Position numbers and translations under genes: made by a program. From NCBI GenBank assembly GCA_038248985.1, contig JBBRWV010000028.1:1-30342 (forward strand): 30,342 bases of DNA, in the 5' to 3' direction. The DNA comes from JBBRWV01 sp038248985. Its GTDB lineage: Bacteria; Planctomycetota; Phycisphaerae; WQYP01. This document shows positions 26,641 through 30,342 of the stretch, piece by piece; position 1 is the first letter of the stretch, and each line of letters opens with the position of its first letter. The notes under the pieces are model-generated. The model saw only the letters and a program-made list of their open reading frames with translations, ran no database searches and had not been told where the DNA came from.

Positions 26641-28737
26641 TCACCCCCCCGCCTGCATCGGCCTTGCCCCCGTATCCATATCCTCCCGCGTCACCGGCAA
26701 AAGTATCTGAAACTGCGTCCCCGTCCGCGACCCCTCGCTGATCAAATGCGCCCGCACCACACCCCCATGCAATTCCACAAACCGCCGCACCACCGCCAGC
26801 CCCAGACCCAGACCCTTCGATCCATACTCCATCTCCCCCGAGTGATGATGCAAAATGTCCGTCCCCGTGTAAAACGGCTCAAACAGATTCGCCAGCTCAT
26901 CCTCCTTGATCCCCGGCCCCGAGTCCTCCACCAATATCTCCACCATATCCCCCACCACCTTGTGCAACGCAACCCGCACCACACCCCCGTCCGGCGAAAA
27001 CCGTATCGCATTTGACAGCAAATTATTCAGCACATCCTCCAACTTGTCACGATCCCCATCCAACGCCGGAATATTCTCCGCCACGTCCAGCACCAACTTC
27101 TGTTTCCGCTCCGCCAAAAACGGCCGGTAATCCGCCGTCACCTGCAGCACCAGCGCCCGCAAATCCACCGGTGCCTTGCTCAACCGCGTCGTAAACTGAT
27201 CGTTCCCCACCAGCTTCAACAAATTATCAATGATATGCGCCAACCGCAGCGTCTTGATCGCAATCTTCCCCAACGCCGTACCCACCGTCCCCGTCGTCTT
27301 CGCCCCCACCACCGGCTGCTGCGCCGCCACCGTTAACTCATGCACCTCCTGCACCAATTGCCGCTGCGCCAACTGACACACCCCCAAAATATACGTCACC
27401 GGCGTCCGCAGCTCATGCCCCGCCAGTTCCATAAATCGCCGCTTCGCCTCGTTCGAGCGCGCCAACTGATTCACGTTCTTCTGCAACTGCCGCGTCATCT
27501 CATCGAAGTCCTTCGCCAGATCCCCCAGCTCATCCCGCCGAAACGTCGTGTCCTCCAAATTCTCCGACAATAGCCGCACGTTCAACTCCCCACGCCCCAC
27601 CGCCGCCGTCGCCTCCCGCAACCGCAATATCGGCATGATGATTTCCCGATTCGATATCGCAATCCCCAAAATGAACAACACCACGATCAACGCAAACCCG
27701 ATCAACGCCCCGATCGCCGCCAACCGATAAATGTCGATCATCGCCTCCGACGAAGACCTGCTCACCAACACCGCCCAGTGCGGCAACTTCGCATTCGCAA
27801 ACTCCGGGCTGCTCTCCGCGTCAAATTCCACCAGACTCGATCCCAAAATAATATCCCCCAGCAGAAGCCGGGGTATCGATACATGCGGGTTCGTCCGATG
27901 CGCCAGAAAAAACTCCAGCGATTCCCCCACTATCGCACTCGTTTCCGATGCGTAAATCGTCTTCCCCGCATCCACATCCACCAACTGCCCGCTCGCCCCC
28001 GCCATCGCCTTCGGCATATCGTAAACCGCAAACGTCAGCCACGTCACATCCAACTTATCCTTGATGATCCCGATCACCCGCATCGGTCCCTTCCCCCCCT
28101 CCGCATCGTAAATCGGCACGCACAATTCCAGGCAAGGCTTCCCCGTCGTCGGATCAATCACCAGCGACGAAACATACGTCTGCCCCAACCCCCCGTTAAA
28201 TGACTCCTTCCACCACGTCTCGTCCGCCTGAAAAAAATCCCCCGATTTCGTATCCGCCGCAATCAACTCCCCCGCCGCGTTCGTCACCAGCATCTGCCGC
28301 AACTGCCCGTCAATCTCCGAAATCAGCCGCAACCGTTTCGCCAGCGTGTTCTGCAAAATGTTCACCAGCGCCGGCCCCTTCTCCGACAGCCCCCCCCACT
28401 GCCGGTCCATCTCCAAACTCGCTCCATCCGCCTCCGGTATGCTCGTCCCCGCCGCCCTCTTGATCGGCCCGGCATCCTCCCGCATTCGATTCTGCTCCCG
28501 CACAAACTGCTGCGTCTCCGGCAGCCGCGCAATATACGTAATGTGCCGCAACTCGCTCCGCACCCGGCTCGTCAACTCCGTCGCCGAATCATTCGCCATC
28601 CCAATGTACGTCTTCCGTATCCCCGAAAGCTGCATCGCCGCCCCGCCCCCCATAATCACGATCAGACTGATCACCAGCGGGAACAACCCCACCAGCATCA
28701 GCGTGCCGATCAGTTTGCGCCGAATGCCCAGACGCAT
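26641..28737 (-). CDS. Membrane sensor histidine kinase with dCache-like sensor and HAMP domain
   Basis: A 698-residue kinase. Two membrane helices, at ~9-31 (LIGTLMLVGLFPLVISLIVI) and ~337-360, bracket a ~300-residue extracytoplasmic region with a Cache-like pattern (VTNAAGELIAAD, FQADETWW, DPTTGKPCLELCVPIYD). A HAMP linker follows (ISNREIIMPILRLREATAAVGRGEL; in part IMPILRLREATAAVGRGEL). The phosphoacceptor is His441 in LAGHELRTP. The ATP-binding domain has LNNLLSNAIRFSPDGG, EDSGPGI and SKGLGLGLAVV. It would sense an external small molecule and phosphorylate an unidentified response regulator. No regulator is adjacent, so it appears to be an orphan in this window. Between the His and ATP domains is a longer than usual Val/Gln-rich stretch. 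Confidence 0.92.
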   Translation of the reverse strand: MRLGIRRKLIGTLMLVGLFPLVISLIVIMGGGAAMQLSGIRKTYIGMANDSATELTSRVRSELRHITYIARLPETQQFVREQNRMREDAGPIKRAAGTSIPEADGASLEMDRQWGGLSEKGPALVNILQNTLAKRLRLISEIDGQLRQMLVTNAAGELIAADTKSGDFFQADETWWKESFNGGLGQTYVSSLVIDPTTGKPCLELCVPIYDAEGGKGPMRVIGIIKDKLDVTWLTFAVYDMPKAMAGASGQLVDVDAGKTIYASETSAIVGESLEFFLAHRTNPHVSIPRLLLGDIILGSSLVEFDAESSPEFANAKLPHWAVLVSRSSSEAMIDIYRLAAIGALIGFALIVVLFILGIAISNREIIMPILRLREATAAVGRGELNVRLLSENLEDTTFRRDELGDLAKDFDEMTRQLQKNVNQLARSNEAKRRFMELAGHELRTPVTYILGVCQLAQRQLVQEVHELTVAAQQPVVGAKTTGTVGTALGKIAIKTLRLAHIIDNLLKLVGNDQFTTRLSKAPVDLRALVLQVTADYRPFLAERKQKLVLDVAENIPALDGDRDKLEDVLNNLLSNAIRFSPDGGVVRVALHKVVGDMVEILVEDSGPGIKEDELANLFEPFYTGTDILHHHSGEMEYGSKGLGLGLAVVRRFVELHGGVVRAHLISEGSRTGTQFQILLPVTREDMDTGARPMQAGG

Positions 28738-28869
28738 CGAAAACTCCCAGCCAAGGCCGTGAACGAGGGGAGTGTACTATACGCAAAACCTCAACTCTTG
28801 CACCTGTTTGGGGCACCGCCCCCACACCTTTTCATCCCGCAAACGGATGCGATACCTCACCCCATTCAT

Positions 28870-28875
28870 TATAAT
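28870..28875 (+). promoter_or_regulatory. Consensus -10 box upstream of Gfo/Idh/MocA gene
   Basis: A perfect TATAAT lies 42 bases before the GTG start of the oxidoreductase. No good -35 element is found at the expected distance, so the promoter may rely on an activator. It is in the 179-base gap between divergent genes. Confidence 0.3.
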
Positions 28876-28916
28876 GCTCCATCTCGATTTTCCCCTTTGC
28901 GAGGTTTTACAGACCC

Positions 28917-30125
28917 GTGACCACCCGAAATGTTCCCCTCAATTCCTCCCCCGCCACCTCCACTGCCCTCCCAGTCAAAAAAAACGACGCCCTCCGCATC
29001 GCCCAGGTCGGCCTCGCCGGTGGTATCGGCTACGCCCACATCAACGAAATTGAAAAAAATCCCCACTTCCAAATGATCGGCGGCTACGACCTCTTCCCCA
29101 CCCAACCCCAAGTCGCTGAAGCCCTCGCTAAACTCCAAAAACGCGGCGGCACAATCTACTCCTCCTTCGATCAACTCCTCGCTGACCCCTCCGTCGACGC
29201 CGTCGATATCTGCGCCCCTCATCACTTTCACCGCGCCATGGCCGTCGCCGCCTTCCACGCCGGCAAACACGTCCTCGTCGAAAAACCCATGGCCACCCAC
29301 CCCGACGACTGCGCCGCCATGATCGCCGCCATGCACGCCAGCAAAAAAATCGGCGCCGTCCAAATGCAGCACGTCGGACGCTCCAGCATGACCTCCCTCC
29401 GCGCCGCCCTCCAATCCGGCGCCATCGGTCGCATCAAAGAAGTCTTCCTCAGCAGCCTCTGGTGGCGCACCGAAGAATACTACGCCCGCATCCCCTGGGC
29501 CGGACGACTCAAAATCGACGGCCACTGGTGCGTCGACGGCGCCTTCTACAACCAATGCGTCCACTACGTCAACCAAATGCTCACCCTCCTCAGCCCCGGC
29601 GAACTCCCCAGCGTCGCCTCCGTCAAAAATATCCGCGCCAACCTCTACAAATTCCACGACGCCGCCACCCTCGAAGCCGGAGACACCGCCTTCGTGCAAG
29701 CCACCATCGACACCCCCGACGCTCCCCAACTCACCCTCGTCGGCACCACCTGCAGCACCGAAGATCGCCACCAAATCGACATCCTCGGCGAAAACGGCCG
29801 CGCCCTCTGGAACGGCGCCGGCTACCTCTTCGTCGATAACCAACCCGTCCAGGAATTCCGCGATACCCAAAAAGAATTCGACGGCAACTCCCGCGTCTTC
29901 AACAGCTTCTACGACGCCATCCGCCACGGCACAACCCCCATCACCAGCTTCGACCAAATCGCCAAAGTCACCACCTTCATCAACGACTGCTACGAAGCCG
30001 CCGGCTGGAATATCAAAAAAGCCCCCTGGTCCGCCACCCAAACCCTCTTCACCGACACCATCGAACGCACCCGCCGCCTACGCCAACTCCCCCCCCACCT
30101 ATCCCCCGCCCCCCCCTGGTCCTAA
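28917..30125 (+). CDS. Gfo/Idh/MocA family oxidoreductase
   Basis: A 402-residue NAD(P)-dependent oxidoreductase. The N-terminal Rossmann domain has RIAQVGLAGGIGYAHI (residues ~27-42), the acidic strand end GGYD, and the hallmark EKPMA at ~122-126 where the Lys is catalytic. The C-terminal alpha/beta domain holds GHWCVDGAFYNQCVHYVNQM with the usual His/Asp positions and VGTTCS. Members oxidise or reduce sugars, inositols and related polyols, and planctomycetes carry many copies; the substrate here is unknown. The start is a GTG at 28917 with GAGG 12 bases upstream; no better ATG is present before the Rossmann motif. The gene is complete and is followed by palindromic repeats. Confidence 0.9.
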   Translation: MTTRNVPLNSSPATSTALPVKKNDALRIAQVGLAGGIGYAHINEIEKNPHFQMIGGYDLFPTQPQVAEALAKLQKRGGTIYSSFDQLLADPSVDAVDICAPHHFHRAMAVAAFHAGKHVLVEKPMATHPDDCAAMIAAMHASKKIGAVQMQHVGRSSMTSLRAALQSGAIGRIKEVFLSSLWWRTEEYYARIPWAGRLKIDGHWCVDGAFYNQCVHYVNQMLTLLSPGELPSVASVKNIRANLYKFHDAATLEAGDTAFVQATIDTPDAPQLTLVGTTCSTEDRHQIDILGENGRALWNGAGYLFVDNQPVQEFRDTQKEFDGNSRVFNSFYDAIRHGTTPITSFDQIAKVTTFINDCYEAAGWNIKKAPWSATQTLFTDTIERTRRLRQLPPHLSPAPPWS

Positions 30126-30135
30126 CCCCATTTAG

Positions 30136-30158
30136 CCCCCGATCAATGACCGGGGGTA
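30136..30158. repeat. Palindromic repeat, copy 1 (terminator/REP-like)
   Basis: GCCCCCGATCAATGACCGGGGGT: an inverted repeat with CCCCCG (30137-30142) pairing with CGGGGG (30152-30157) and further pairs inside except one A-C mismatch. It lies about ten bases after the stop of the oxidoreductase gene and is nearly identical to the copy at 30212-30234; both are preceded by TTTA. Confidence 0.75.
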
Positions 30159-30211
30159 ATCGCGCATCATCCTCCCAAGCCACCCCAAAAAAGCCACCCC
30201 TCAAAACTTTA

Positions 30212-30234
30212 GCCCCCGGTCAATGACCGGGGGC
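30212..30234. repeat. Palindromic repeat, copy 2 (perfect)
   Basis: A 23-base palindrome with an 11-base stem, GCCCCCGGTCA / TGACCGGGGGC, around a single central A. It differs from copy 1 at the base that makes the stem perfect and at its last base. The two copies are 76 bases apart and share the left flank TTTA. No T-run follows. Confidence 0.8.
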
Positions 30235-30241
30235 CAACGTG

Positions 30242-30342
<101 letters not shown>

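Overview
The window looks like a complete draft contig from a planctomycete, most likely of the Phycisphaerae type. The evidence is two PEP-CTERM surface/exported proteins ending in a PEPAS-hydrophobic-RRRR tail, a planctomycete-style H-X-DG pseudopilin, a full Alternative Complex III plus caa3-type oxidase cluster, and a very strong preference for C in third codon positions. Both ends behave like contig ends: the first gene is frameshifted and cut off, and the last ~100 bases are an almost pure poly-C artefact. The taxonomic call is inference, since no rRNA is present.

Layout. 113-993 (-): a YpdA-like FAD/NAD(P) oxidoreductase split by a one-base slip in a homopolymer. 994-1420: a strongly folded leader ahead of the first PEP-CTERM gene (1421-2098), which ends in a good terminator. 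2285-4566 (+): a phosphohexomutase (GlmM-like) and HisF. 4585-5652 (+): a lone DUF695-like/zinc-ribbon gene sitting between hisF and a second, diverged copy of the last 69 bp of hisF. 5780-5818: a shared bidirectional terminator. 5830-7811 (-): a probable three-gene operon with a Cys-rich membrane-anchored protein, a pseudopilin and a second PEP-CTERM protein.

8349-23136 (+) is one continuous respiratory block: actA-B-C-D-E-F (quinol:cytochrome c oxidoreductase), a small one-helix protein, an SCO1-like copper chaperone, then cytochrome c oxidase subunits II (with fused cytochrome c), I (A2-type, YSHPAVY), III, IV and a second III-like subunit. Together these would move electrons from quinol through ActA/ActE hemes to the CuA/heme c of subunit II and then to oxygen. 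A promoter-like pair lies at 8158-8186.

23155-23965 (+): an Abi_2/AbiF-like HEPN ribonuclease gene preceded by its own promoter-like sequence and a compact hairpin-forming RNA; this is the best candidate for a defence or toxin-antitoxin unit in the window and its base usage differs from its neighbours. 24096-28737 (-): a TPR protein, an NDUFA9-like NAD(P)-binding protein and a dCache-HAMP histidine kinase. 28917-30125 (+): a Gfo/Idh/MocA oxidoreductase followed by two copies of a palindromic element and the poly-C end. No tRNA, rRNA, transposase, integrase or CRISPR array was seen.
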